Assembly: GCA_016714225.1 (NCBI GenBank)
Contig: JADJNS010000003.1
Span: 496,001 to 560,000, forward strand
Reading direction: 5' to 3'
Length of the DNA stretch: 64,000 nt
DNA from: Archangiaceae bacterium
Lineage (GTDB): Bacteria > Myxococcota > Myxococcia > Myxococcales > Myxococcaceae
Shown here in pieces: positions 8,157 through 16,307 of this stretch; the stretch's first letter is position 1; every line of letters begins with the position of its first letter. Under the pieces are notes generated by a model. That model worked only from the letters and a program-made list of their open reading frames with translations. It did not search any database and was not told the DNA's origin. The translations under genes and the position numbers were made by a program.

Positions 8157-11100
8157 GTGAAGGGCGCCCGCCTCGCGCTGGCCGTGCTGCTCGCGGCCGG
8201 CTGCTCCTCGAAGCTCAAAGAAGGCGGCTTCCTCGCGCAGGTCGACACCGACGCGGCGCTCACCGCGTCGTGCATCGTGGTCGAGGTGCGCGACCCAGAC
8301 GGCGCGGTGCTCGCCAGCACCCAGGCCGCCCGCACCGCGAAGAGCCGGTACCTGTTCGGCATCGCCCAGGGGTCGCTGCCCGCCACCATCGGGCTGCGGG
8401 CGCGCGCCCTGTCGGGCGGCGACGGCTGCGCCAGCCCGCTCACCCCGGTGGCCGAGGGCCCCGAGCAGCGGCTCACCTTCGTCGCCGGCCGCGTCGACAC
8501 CGTGGTGCTGGCGCTCTCGTGCTCCGATGCCACCGAGCGCTGCGAAGACGGCATCGACAACGACTGCGACGCCCTGGCCGACGGCGCCGTCCCGTCGTGC
8601 GCCACGCTCGCGTGCGGCGGCGGCAAGACGTGTCAGGGCGCGAGGTGCAGCTGCCCCGACGCCTGCTGCGCGAACAGCGACTGCCCGAACGCGCAGACCT
8701 GCCAGGGCGGCAGCTGCGCCTGCCCGCCGGGCCTCAAGGCGTGCAACGGCGGCTGCCTCGCCCAGGGCGCCTGCTGCAGCGCGGCCGATTGCCCCGCCAG
8801 CGGCCAGCAGTGCACCGGCGGCACATGCGAGTGCCCCTCGGGTCAGAAGCAGTGCGGCCAGGCGTGCATCGCGGCGACCCGCTGCTGCACGGCCGCCGAC
8901 TGCACCAACGCCGGCCAGCAGTGCAGCGCAGGCAGCTGCGCGTGCCCGAGCGGTCAGAGCCTGTGCCGCGGCGTCTGCGCCGCGGGCGGCTGCTGCATCG
9001 ACTCGGACTGTGGCGTGGGCGGGGTGTGCACCGCGGGCAGCTGCTCGTGCGACTCGAGCCACCTGGCCTGCGGCGCCGGCTGCGTGCCGAAGACCGGCTG
9101 CTGCACCGGCGCCGAGTGTGGCACCGCGCAGACCTGCGTGAACGACGTGTGCGTGTGCCCCACCGGCACCCGCGCGTGCGGCACCTCGTGCCTGCTGCCC
9201 GACGAGTGCTGCACCAGCGCCGACTGCGCGGCGGTGCAGGGGCAGACGTGTCAGGCCGGCGCCTGCGCCTGCGCGGCCGGCTTCAAGCCCTGCGGCACCC
9301 GGTGCATCGCCGACGCGGCCTGCTGCTCGAACAGCGAGTGCCTGGGCGTGACCGGCCAGTTCTGCGACGCCGGCGCGTGCACCTGCCCGTCGGGTGAGCA
9401 GGCGTGCAACGGCGCATGCATCTCGGCTGCGAGCTGCTGTCAGGCCAGCGACTGCACCGGGGTGAGCGGCCAGTTCTGCGACGCCGGCACCTGCGCCTGC
9501 GCGCCGACCGAGAAGGTCTGCGGCAGCAGCTGCATCGCGGCCGCGGCGTGCTGCCTGGCGAGCGACTGCAGCGGCGTGAGCGGCCAGCTCTGCGACGCGG
9601 GCGCGTGCACCTGCCCGGCGGGTCAGAAGACGTGCGGGGCGAGCTGCATTTCTGCTGCGGCGTGCTGCACCACCGCCGACTGCCTCGGTGTGCTCTCGGG
9701 CTCGAGCTGCGACGCGGGCACGTGCGCCTGCGACGGGCTCGACCGGGTGTGCGGGGCCGCGTGCATACCCCCCACCGCCTGCTGCACCGCGGGCGACTGC
9801 CTCTCGGTGAGCGGGCAGCTCTGCGACGCCGGCACCTGCGCGTGCGCTGCGGGCAGCCGGGTGTGCGGGGTGACGATGAGCTGCCTGGCCCAGGCCGCGT
9901 GCTGCAGCAGCGCCGACTGCGTGAGCCCGCCGCCGTGCAAAGAGCCGCCCGGCACCTGCACCACCGGCACCTGCAGCTGGGCCGACGCGCCCGACGGCAC
10001 CGGGTGTGGTGACGGCCGGGCCTGCGCGAGCGGCGCGTGCAGCGACCTCTTCAAGTACGCGCCCAGCAACTTCTCGCCCACCGGGGTGGGCCCGGCGAGC
10101 GACGCCATCAGCCTCGACACCGCGAGCTGCGGCGCGGCCGGCGGCACGAGCCACGGCTTCGACTCGACCAGCAACACCTTCACCGGCTGGTGCGGCGCTC
10201 CGCCTGCGGTCTTCTTCTCCCAGGCGCAGCCGGGTGGCCCCACCGTGGTGGTGGTGCCGGTGCGCGGGCTCACCCTCGGCGCGGGCCACACCCTGAGCGT
10301 CACCGGCAGCCGCGGCGTCGTCTTCGCGGTGTACGGCGACGCGACCATCGCCGGCACCCTGAGCGCCTCGGCGGTGCTGCAGGTGCCCGGGGCCGGCGGC
10401 AACGACGCCACCGCGTGCGGCCCCGCGCAGGGGGGAAGCTTCGGCTCAGACGGCGGCTCGCTGGGCGACAACGGCGCGGGCGCGGGCGGCGCCGGCTTCC
10501 GCACCGCGGGCACCTCGGGCGCGGCGGGCACCGCGGCGGGCGGCTTCGGCGCGGGCGGAGCGTTGGGCGGCGGGCTCGACCTGGTTCCCTTGAGGGCGGG
10601 CTGCTCGGGCGGGCAGGGCGGAGACAGCAACGCCACGGGCGGCCCCGGCGGCGGCGGCGGCGGCGCGGTGCAGCTCTCGGTCGCGGGCACGCTCACCATC
10701 ACCGGCACGCTGACCTCGGCGGGCGGCGGCGGCCTGGGCGGCGGCCTGCGCGCGGGCGGAGGAGGCGGCGGCAGCGGCGGCGCGCTGCTGCTCGAGGCCG
10801 AGTCGCTGAACGTGCTGCCCACCGCGCGGCTCACCACCAACGGCGGCGGCGGCGGCGAGGGCGGCAGCAACGGCAACGGCCCGGGCGGCAACGGCAGCGA
10901 CGGCAGCCCGCTCACCAGCCTCGCGGCGGCGGGCGGTGCCGGCTCGGCCTCGGGCGGCAACGGCGCGAGCGGCGGCGCCCAGGCGGCCCCGGGTGCGGCG
11001 CAGGCAGGCCAGAGCGGTCAAGGAGGCGGCGGCGGAGGCGGCGGCGCCTCGGGTCGCATTCGCCTCAACGCCCACACCGGCTGCACCTTGAGCGCCGGCA

Positions 11101-11159
11101 ACCTGATGAGCCCCGACGCGAGCGGCAATGGGCCGGCCAACGGCTGCCCGGCGCCGTAG
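8157..11159 (+). CDS. 1000-residue Cys-rich repeat lipoprotein with Gly-rich C-terminus
   Basis: The GTG start and MKGARLALAVLLAAGC give a lipobox (LAAGC). A MopE-like motif, ERCEDGIDNDCDALADG, lies near residue 125. About a dozen imperfect repeats of 30-38 residues follow (residues ~150-620), each with eight or so Cys in the pattern CCxxxDC..GQxCxxGxCxCPxGxxxCxxxCI, resembling EGF-like disulfide knots. The last ~350 residues are a glycine-rich domain with beta-strand segments (TLTITGTLTSAGGGG), like repetitive adhesins. It is likely an extracellular structural or adhesive protein. The repeats are protein-level tandem copies, not CRISPR. Confidence 0.82.
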   Translation: MKGARLALAVLLAAGCSSKLKEGGFLAQVDTDAALTASCIVVEVRDPDGAVLASTQAARTAKSRYLFGIAQGSLPATIGLRARALSGGDGCASPLTPVAEGPEQRLTFVAGRVDTVVLALSCSDATERCEDGIDNDCDALADGAVPSCATLACGGGKTCQGARCSCPDACCANSDCPNAQTCQGGSCACPPGLKACNGGCLAQGACCSAADCPASGQQCTGGTCECPSGQKQCGQACIAATRCCTAADCTNAGQQCSAGSCACPSGQSLCRGVCAAGGCCIDSDCGVGGVCTAGSCSCDSSHLACGAGCVPKTGCCTGAECGTAQTCVNDVCVCPTGTRACGTSCLLPDECCTSADCAAVQGQTCQAGACACAAGFKPCGTRCIADAACCSNSECLGVTGQFCDAGACTCPSGEQACNGACISAASCCQASDCTGVSGQFCDAGTCACAPTEKVCGSSCIAAAACCLASDCSGVSGQLCDAGACTCPAGQKTCGASCISAAACCTTADCLGVLSGSSCDAGTCACDGLDRVCGAACIPPTACCTAGDCLSVSGQLCDAGTCACAAGSRVCGVTMSCLAQAACCSSADCVSPPPCKEPPGTCTTGTCSWADAPDGTGCGDGRACASGACSDLFKYAPSNFSPTGVGPASDAISLDTASCGAAGGTSHGFDSTSNTFTGWCGAPPAVFFSQAQPGGPTVVVVPVRGLTLGAGHTLSVTGSRGVVFAVYGDATIAGTLSASAVLQVPGAGGNDATACGPAQGGSFGSDGGSLGDNGAGAGGAGFRTAGTSGAAGTAAGGFGAGGALGGGLDLVPLRAGCSGGQGGDSNATGGPGGGGGGAVQLSVAGTLTITGTLTSAGGGGLGGGLRAGGGGGGSGGALLLEAESLNVLPTARLTTNGGGGGEGGSNGNGPGGNGSDGSPLTSLAAAGGAGSASGGNGASGGAQAAPGAAQAGQSGQGGGGGGGGASGRIRLNAHTGCTLSAGNLMSPDASGNGPANGCPAP

Positions 11160-11195
11160 CGCTGCGCGGCGCCACGGGGTATTGCAGCCCGCGAA

Positions 11196-13418
11196 GTGGA
11201 TCTCCTCGAAGACCTGAACGAACCGCAGCGCGAGGCCGTGCTGCACGAGACCGGCCCCCTGCTGGTGCTCTCGGGCGCCGGCTCGGGCAAGACCCGCGTC
11301 ATCACCCGCCGCATCGCGCACCTGATTCGCAAGGGCACCGAGCCGTGGCGCATTCTGGCGATGACGTTCACCAACAAGGCCGCCCGCGAGATGAAAGAGC
11401 GGGTGGCGCAGCTGCAGGGTGAGGGCGCCACCGAGCGGCCGTTCGTCTCGACCTTCCACTCGGCGTCGGCGGTGTTCTTGCGCCGGCACGCCGAGGCGGT
11501 GGGGCTGTCGAAGGCGTTCGTCATCTACGACGACGACGACCAGCTGCGGCTGGTCAAGCGCATCGCCAACAAGCTGGGAATCGAGGCCAACCCGAGAGAC
11601 CTGCTCTCGCGCATCGACGCCGAGAAGAACGGCGGCCGGCTGCCCGACCAGATGGTGCTGAACGGCAATGACCCGCGGGCGCAGGTGGTGCAGAGCGTCT
11701 ACCGCGACTACCAGCGCTCGCTGCGCGCCGCCGACGCGGTCGACTTCGGAGACCTGCTGTTGTTGCTGGTCGACCTGCTCACCAACGACGCCGAGCTGCG
11801 CGTGCGCTACCAGCGCCGCTACCAGCACGTGATGGTCGACGAGTTCCAGGACACGAACCCGGTGCAGTACAAGCTGCTCAAGCTGCTCGCGCCGCCGGGC
11901 TCGAACCTGGCGGTGGTGGGCGACGACGACCAGAGCATCTACCGCTGGCGCGGCGCCGAGGTAGACAACATCTTGGGGTTCCCCCGCGACTACGAGGGCG
12001 CCAAGGTGGTGAAGCTCGAGCAGAACTACCGCTCGGACCAGAACATTCTCGAGGCGGCGTACGCGGTCATCTCGAAGAACCGCCGCCGCCTCGACAAGAA
12101 GCTGTGGAGCGCGCGGCCCAAGGGCGAGCTGCTGCAGCTGCTGCTTCACCGCGACGAGCGCGCCGAGGCGCAAGAGGTGGCGCGGCGCATCAATGGGCTG
12201 CGCAACGAAGGCATCACCGACTACGCGAACACCGCGGTGTTCTACCGGACCAACGCGCAGAGCCGCGCGCTGGAAGAGGGCCTGCGCCTCGCGCGCGTGC
12301 CCTACACCCTGGTGTCGGGCCGCAGCTTCTACGACCGCGCCGAGATTCGCGACGCGTCGTCGTACCTGCGCCTGATGGTGAACCCGAAATCAGACGCCGA
12401 CCTGACCCGGGTCATCAACACTCCGGCGCGCGGCATCGGCGACACCACCGTCGAGAAGATCACCGAGCACGCGGGCGCCATCGGCCGCTCGCTGTACGAG
12501 GTCATCGAGTGGCCCGAGCGGGTGCAGGGGCTCAACTCGGGCGCGGTGAAGCGCTTGCTCGGCTTCCGCGAGCTGGTCGAGCGGCTGGTGAAGTTCGGAA
12601 AAGATGCCGCCACCGCCACCGAGGCGGCGAAGTTCATGCTCGAGCAGACCCGGCTGGTCAGCGCGCTCAAAGAAGAGGGCACCGACGAGGCGATCGGCCG
12701 CGCCGAGAACCTGGTCGAGCTCATCAGCGCCACCCAGGAGTTCGACAAGGTGCGCGCCGAGACTCCGCCGCCTTCTCCCAACGACGAGCTTGGCACGCCG
12801 CCACCGCCGCTGCAGCAGTTTCTCGAGCAGATCTCGCTGGTGGGCGAGGCCGACGGCGAGGTGCCCGAGGGCCGCGTCTCGCTGATGACCCTGCACGCGG
12901 CGAAGGGCCTCGAGTTCGACGCGGTCTTCATGACCGGCATGGAGGAAGAGCTCTTTCCCAGCCGGCGCGCCACCGGGGTCGAGGCCACCGAAGAGGACAT
13001 GGCCGAAGAGCGCCGCCTCTGTTACGTCGGCTTCACCCGCGCGCGCCGCCGGCTGTTCGTCTCGCTGTGCCAGCAGCGCATGCTGTACGGCGAGATAAAA
13101 GTCTGCCGCCCCTCGCGCTTCATCTCCGAGGTGCCGCAAGAGCTCTTCGAGTTCCCCCACGACATGCCGGTCGCCCCGCGCCCGATGAAGCCACGCTCGT
13201 ACGGCTACCGCGCCGACGACGGCCCGCAGGTCGACCGCACCTACGACCAGTCGACCGAGTTCTCGAGCGACCCCACCGGCTCGCGGGTGCGGCACTCGAC
13301 CTTCGGTGACGGAACCATCGAGAAGATCGGCGGCCAGGGCCCCAACGCGAAGGTCACGGTGCGCTTCGACTCGGTCGGGGTGAAGAGCGTCATCGCCCGC
13401 TGGCTCACCCCGCTGTAA
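11196..13418 (+). CDS. ATP-dependent DNA helicase, UvrD/PcrA (SF1A)
   Basis: 3'-5' DNA helicase for excision repair and replication restart. 740 residues, full length. Motif I is GAGSGKT, Ia AMTFTNKAA, II VDEFQDTNPVQY, III GDDDQSIYRWRGA, IV QNYRSDQNIL, V LHAAKGLEFDAVF and VI YVGFTRARRRL. The C-terminus (VRHSTFGDGTIEKIGGQGPNAK...) matches the Tudor-like RNA-polymerase-binding tail of PcrA/UvrD. The start is GTG at MDLLEDLNEPQREAV. The FHA gene starts 11 bp after the stop. Confidence 0.95.
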   Translation: MDLLEDLNEPQREAVLHETGPLLVLSGAGSGKTRVITRRIAHLIRKGTEPWRILAMTFTNKAAREMKERVAQLQGEGATERPFVSTFHSASAVFLRRHAEAVGLSKAFVIYDDDDQLRLVKRIANKLGIEANPRDLLSRIDAEKNGGRLPDQMVLNGNDPRAQVVQSVYRDYQRSLRAADAVDFGDLLLLLVDLLTNDAELRVRYQRRYQHVMVDEFQDTNPVQYKLLKLLAPPGSNLAVVGDDDQSIYRWRGAEVDNILGFPRDYEGAKVVKLEQNYRSDQNILEAAYAVISKNRRRLDKKLWSARPKGELLQLLLHRDERAEAQEVARRINGLRNEGITDYANTAVFYRTNAQSRALEEGLRLARVPYTLVSGRSFYDRAEIRDASSYLRLMVNPKSDADLTRVINTPARGIGDTTVEKITEHAGAIGRSLYEVIEWPERVQGLNSGAVKRLLGFRELVERLVKFGKDAATATEAAKFMLEQTRLVSALKEEGTDEAIGRAENLVELISATQEFDKVRAETPPPSPNDELGTPPPPLQQFLEQISLVGEADGEVPEGRVSLMTLHAAKGLEFDAVFMTGMEEELFPSRRATGVEATEEDMAEERRLCYVGFTRARRRLFVSLCQQRMLYGEIKVCRPSRFISEVPQELFEFPHDMPVAPRPMKPRSYGYRADDGPQVDRTYDQSTEFSSDPTGSRVRHSTFGDGTIEKIGGQGPNAKVTVRFDSVGVKSVIARWLTPL

Positions 13419-13429
13419 GCTCGCTGCCG

Positions 13430-13936
13430 ATGCGCAGCTGGCTCATCTCGGCGTTGGCGCTCAAGACGCAGCAGGGCGGAGCAGAAGCCTTGAAGCGCCT
13501 GTGCCCGCACGACTGGCTGGTCTGGGAGCCCGGTCAGTGGCGGCCCGCCCGCGCCAACGTGGAGACGGTGATGGGGCTGCCGCAGATCACCTCGCAGACC
13601 GTGGCGCCGCCCGAAGAGCCGAAAGAGGTCGAGTCGCTGGTCATCGCGCTCGAGCCCAACCGAGAGCACGCCGAGGTGACGTTCGGGCGGGCAGGGTGCG
13701 ACCTGGTGCTCGACGACCGCACGCTCTCGTCGCACCACCTCTCGTTCACCTTCGACGACCACCACTGGTGGGTGCACGACGTCGGCTCTCGCAACGGCTC
13801 GCTGGTCGACGGCCGCAAGCTGGGCAAAGAGCCGGTGTGCCTCACCGCCGGCATGCGCCTTCAGCCCGCGCAGGTGGTGCTCACCTACTACACGCAAGAC
13901 ACCATGTACGCGCGGCTCAAGTCGCGGCGCGGGTGA
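13430..13936 (+). CDS. Small FHA-domain protein
   Basis: 168 residues. The C-terminal two thirds form an FHA phosphothreonine-binding domain: VTFGRAGCDLVLDDRTLSSHHL (GR and SxxH), then HDVGSRNGSLVDGRKL (GSxNG). The N-terminal ~50 residues are unassigned. No enzymatic output domain is present, so it may act as an adaptor for one of the kinases in the region (inference). It lies directly behind the helicase gene. Confidence 0.85.
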   Translation: MRSWLISALALKTQQGGAEALKRLCPHDWLVWEPGQWRPARANVETVMGLPQITSQTVAPPEEPKEVESLVIALEPNREHAEVTFGRAGCDLVLDDRTLSSHHLSFTFDDHHWWVHDVGSRNGSLVDGRKLGKEPVCLTAGMRLQPAQVVLTYYTQDTMYARLKSRRG

Positions 13937-13955
13937 CAGACTCCCTCTGGGGCCG

Positions 13956-14960
13956 TCACTGCCGCTTCGAGCCGTCGAGCCGAAACCCCAGCACCCGCCC
14001 ATCGCGCGGCGAGAGCATCAGCACCCCGTCGCGCACCACCGCGCTCCCGCGCAGCTGGTGGTCGACACAGACCGAGGTCGACGTCGCGAGCACCACCGCG
14101 CAGCCCTCGCGACCCTGCAGCACCGCCACCCCGTCGACCACCGGAGCCGCGAGCGCAGCCGCCAGCCTCACCCGCGACACCTCGGCCCCATCGAGCGTGG
14201 CCAGCTCGACCAGGTCACCGTTCGCGAGACCCACGCTCAAGGTCTTCTCCGAGACCCACAGCGAGTCGACCGCGAACGCCCCGAGGGTCACGCCCCAGCG
14301 CACGTGCCCGCTGGCGAGGTCCCACGCCACCAGGTCTCCCGCCGCCCGCGCCGCGACCACCAGCTCGTCATTTCCGCCCAGCGCCACCGCCGGCTTGTCG
14401 TCGCTCCACAGGCGATCGCCGGTGCCCGCCTGAAACACCACCAGGCCCTTCGGCCCCGCGCTCATCACCGCGCCCGCGCCTGCCCACAGCCGGGGCCCGC
14501 CGCTGGCGCTCCACAGCGAGAGCCCGGTCTCGTCGATCGCCTCGAGCTCGCCCGCGCGGCCGGCCAGAAAGCCCACCTGCCCATCGCTCACCAAGGCGCC
14601 CGCGGGCACCGGCCGGCCGGTCTGCTTCCACCGCTGCTTGCCGGTCTTCACGTCGAGCGCCGACCACTCGCCGTCGTCGCACGCCACCCACAGCGTGCCG
14701 CCGATCACCGTGGGCCGCTGCCGCACCGGCCGGCACACGTCGGCGTGCCAGGTCAAGAGCCCCGACGGCTCGACGCAGCGCACGCCGCCCACGTCGGTGA
14801 CGCTTATGGCGCAGGGGCGCGCATCGACCAGCCCGACGAACGACGGAGCGCCGGCCGCCAGCTCGAACGCCTTCGGCGCGGCCCCTTTGCACGCTACAAC
14901 CAGCAACAAGAGCGCGAGCGAGAGGTTTGCGCAGGTGCGCGACACGCCGCCATGATGCAC
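13956..14960 (-). CDS. PQQ-like beta-propeller lipoprotein
   Basis: About 334 residues. A signal sequence ends LLLLVVAC (lipobox), then repeated blades such as GGTLWVACDDGEWSALDVKTGKQRW, GLVVFQAGTGDRLW and GDLVAWDLASGHVRW, the pattern of PQQ-like/BamB-like propellers. There are about six to seven blades. Quinone-ligand residues cannot be judged, and a structural or scaffold role is as likely as dehydrogenase activity. The start is GTG; an in-frame GTG five codons in (VSRTCANLSL) is possible. It is divergent from adenosine deaminase with a very short spacer, and convergent with the FHA gene. Confidence 0.72.
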   Translation of the reverse strand: MHHGGVSRTCANLSLALLLLVVACKGAAPKAFELAAGAPSFVGLVDARPCAISVTDVGGVRCVEPSGLLTWHADVCRPVRQRPTVIGGTLWVACDDGEWSALDVKTGKQRWKQTGRPVPAGALVSDGQVGFLAGRAGELEAIDETGLSLWSASGGPRLWAGAGAVMSAGPKGLVVFQAGTGDRLWSDDKPAVALGGNDELVVAARAAGDLVAWDLASGHVRWGVTLGAFAVDSLWVSEKTLSVGLANGDLVELATLDGAEVSRVRLAAALAAPVVDGVAVLQGREGCAVVLATSTSVCVDHQLRGSAVVRDGVLMLSPRDGRVLGFRLDGSKRQ

Positions 14961-14980
14961 CGAACTCCCACGAGGTCGAC

Positions 14981-16150
14981 ATGTCTTCCATCCGCGACGA
15001 CGAGACTCCCGAAGCGACGGGCATACCGTCTACGGCGCGTCCCCCTTCTTCTCCTCCCACCATCGAAGTGCCGCGCGTCGAGGTGACCGAAGAGCTCTTG
15101 CGCGCCCTGCCCAAGACCGATCTGCACTGCCACCTCGATGGCTCGATGCGGCTCAACACCATTCTCGAGCTGGCCGAGAAGCAGAAGGTGAAGCTGCCCG
15201 CCGACTCTGCCGACGGGCTGGCGCGCGCCATTCACATGGGCGAGATCTGCAAGAGCCTCGAAGACTACCTGGTCGCGTTCGACGTGACCCTCTCGGTGCT
15301 GCAGACCGCCGACGCGCTGTACCGTGCGGCCTACGAGCTGGCGATCGACGCGGCGGCCGAGAACGTGCGCTACCTCGAGGTGCGCTACTCACCGGCGCTC
15401 CACGAGCAGCGCGGCCTGCGCATGACCACCATCGTCGACTCGGTGCTCGAGGGGCTGCGCGCCGCCAAGCGCGAGACCGGCATCAAGTGTGGGGTGATCG
15501 TCTGCGGCATTCGCCACATGAACCCCGAGACCTCGATTCGGCTCGCCGAGCTGTGCGTGGCCTACAAGAACCGCGGCGTCATCGGCTTCGATCTGGCCGG
15601 TGCCGAGCTGAACTTCCCCGCCAAAGACCACCGCGACGCGTTTCAGCTGATCTTGAAGAACAACGTGAACTGCACCGCGCACGCCGGTGAGGCCTACGGC
15701 CCCGAGTCGATCGCCCAGGCCATTCACTTTCTCGGCGCGCACCGCATCGGCCACGGCGTGCGGCTGCGCGAAGACGGCGACCTGCTCAACTACATCAACG
15801 ATCACCGCATACCCCTCGAGGTGTGCCCGACCTCGAACGTGCAGACCGGCGCGGTGCGCGACATCAAGGCCCACCCGCTCAAGTTCTATTTCGACTACGG
15901 CCTGCGGGTGACCATCAACACCGACAACCGGCTGATCACCGACACCACCGTCACCAAGGAATACCTGACCGCCCACCGCGAGCTGCAGCTCTCGCTCGAA
16001 GACCTCACCACCATCATCGTGAGCGGCTTCAAGAGCGCCTTCCTCCCGTTCCGCGAGAAGCAAGACGTGCTCAAGTCGGTCAACGCCGAGATCGCCGACA
16101 CCCTGCAGAACTTTCAGCGCAAGCTGACCGCGGTGAAGAAGCCGGCGTGA
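14981..16150 (+). CDS. add: Adenosine deaminase
   Basis: Hydrolyses adenosine to inosine and ammonia. Metal ligands HCH appear in LPKTDLHCHLDGSMRL, with HAGEAYGPESI (His, catalytic Glu), RIGHGVRL (His), EVCPTSNVQTG and NTDNRLI (Asp). About 389 residues, with a ~35-residue variable N-terminus. ATG was chosen because GAGG lies a few bases upstream; the frame is open further up without support. The next gene on the same strand encodes an SAH-hydrolase-like protein, whose product in canonical enzymes is adenosine, so a shared salvage role is plausible. Confidence 0.93.
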   Translation: MSSIRDDETPEATGIPSTARPPSSPPTIEVPRVEVTEELLRALPKTDLHCHLDGSMRLNTILELAEKQKVKLPADSADGLARAIHMGEICKSLEDYLVAFDVTLSVLQTADALYRAAYELAIDAAAENVRYLEVRYSPALHEQRGLRMTTIVDSVLEGLRAAKRETGIKCGVIVCGIRHMNPETSIRLAELCVAYKNRGVIGFDLAGAELNFPAKDHRDAFQLILKNNVNCTAHAGEAYGPESIAQAIHFLGAHRIGHGVRLREDGDLLNYINDHRIPLEVCPTSNVQTGAVRDIKAHPLKFYFDYGLRVTINTDNRLITDTTVTKEYLTAHRELQLSLEDLTTIIVSGFKSAFLPFREKQDVLKSVNAEIADTLQNFQRKLTAVKKPA

Positions 16151-16307
16151 CGCGCCCGAGGTGACAGGGGCGGGCGGGGCGCTTCGCGACGAGCGGGCTT
16201 CATCGGGTATAGCCTTCAGCCGCTTGCGGTCTCGCCGGTCGACCCGTTCTGGCCCACCCGAGGGGGTGGCGCCTGCTGCGCGTGCGCGTGTACCCGCGCG
16301 CGCCGCG

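Noticed and set aside
8640..9960. Regularly spaced repeats suggestive of a CRISPR array
   Set aside because: The periodicity is a ~100-bp coding repeat of Cys-rich modules, varies at the DNA level, and stays in one reading frame.
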